Positions 5,882 through 6,022 of a stretch of DNA of 6,022 nucleotides are shown here, in pieces. The position numbers and the translations under genes are program-made. The notes below the pieces were generated by a model. It did no database searches, was not told where the DNA came from, and saw only the letters and a list, made by a program, of their open reading frames with translations. The DNA is from Geobacter sp. UBA698. Its GTDB lineage: Bacteria > Desulfobacterota > Desulfuromonadia > Geobacterales > Pseudopelobacteraceae. The number at the start of each line of letters is the position of its first letter. Within the stretch, counting starts at the first letter, position 1. Location of the stretch: positions 62,739-68,760 of the forward strand of contig DBMM01000060.1 of NCBI GenBank assembly GCA_002298925.1. Direction: 5' to 3'.

Positions 5882-6022
5882 GTGAGTATCACCTGCCAGA
5901 AGTGCGGGTAATGCCTTTTCGAGACGACACATAAGTTTACTATCAAGGTGGAAAATATTGAACCAGTGCAAAGTTTATTGCTGGAGAATATTTCAAGCAG
6001 GGATTGACAACTAAAAATTACA
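5882..6022. other. AT-rich non-coding tail, no gene recognised; TTGACA near the right edge
   Basis: After the transpeptidase stop no convincing ORF or intrinsic terminator is visible. A 19-codon frame starting GTG GAA AAT near 5951 has an AAGG just before it but no recognisable product. TTGACA at 6004-6009 matches the -35 consensus, but its -10 would lie outside the window, so a promoter for the next gene can only be guessed. Confidence 0.3.

Noticed and set aside
5743..5946. Minus-strand 67-codon frame over the end of the transpeptidase gene
   Set aside because: It overlaps the 3' end of a supported gene in antisense and shows no domain; probably a shadow frame.

Overview
The window reads as a piece of chromosome from a mostly GC-rich bacterium. 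A PAS/AAA+ sigma-54 activator, a DNRLRE-like lipoprotein and a CACAGAG-type intergenic repeat together recall Desulfuromonadales/Geobacter-like deltaproteobacteria. That placement is from memory and is tentative. I see no rRNA, tRNA, CRISPR array or transposase gene.

Layout: five genes run leftwards (minus strand) and one runs rightwards at the right end. From left to right they are: (1) the N-terminal 387 residues of a PAS + AAA+ sigma-54-dependent regulator, cut off by the window edge at position 1; (2) a stand-alone RNase H-fold protein; (3) a 162-bp MITE/REP-like inverted-repeat element in the gap before the next gene; (4) a class I SAM-dependent methyltransferase whose reading frame is broken by one base at a seven-G run; (5) a small secreted lipoprotein with a DNRLRE-like beta domain; (6) L-2-hydroxyglutarate oxidase (LhgO-type FAD enzyme); and (7), divergent from it, a clearly more AT-rich gene for an exported L,D-transpeptidase-like protein with a variant S-N-G-C active-site motif.

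The minus-strand genes are separated by gaps of 117 to 263 bp, each with its own ribosome-binding site and sometimes a promoter-like sequence. They look like independently transcribed housekeeping or accessory genes rather than one operon, and their functions do not form an obvious pathway. The points most worth a second look are the methyltransferase frameshift on a G GGG GGA slippery heptamer, the inverted-repeat element built from 8-nt CACWGAGR units, and the divergent AT-rich transpeptidase gene, which has no visible Shine-Dalgarno sequence. I found no convincing new multi-gene system.
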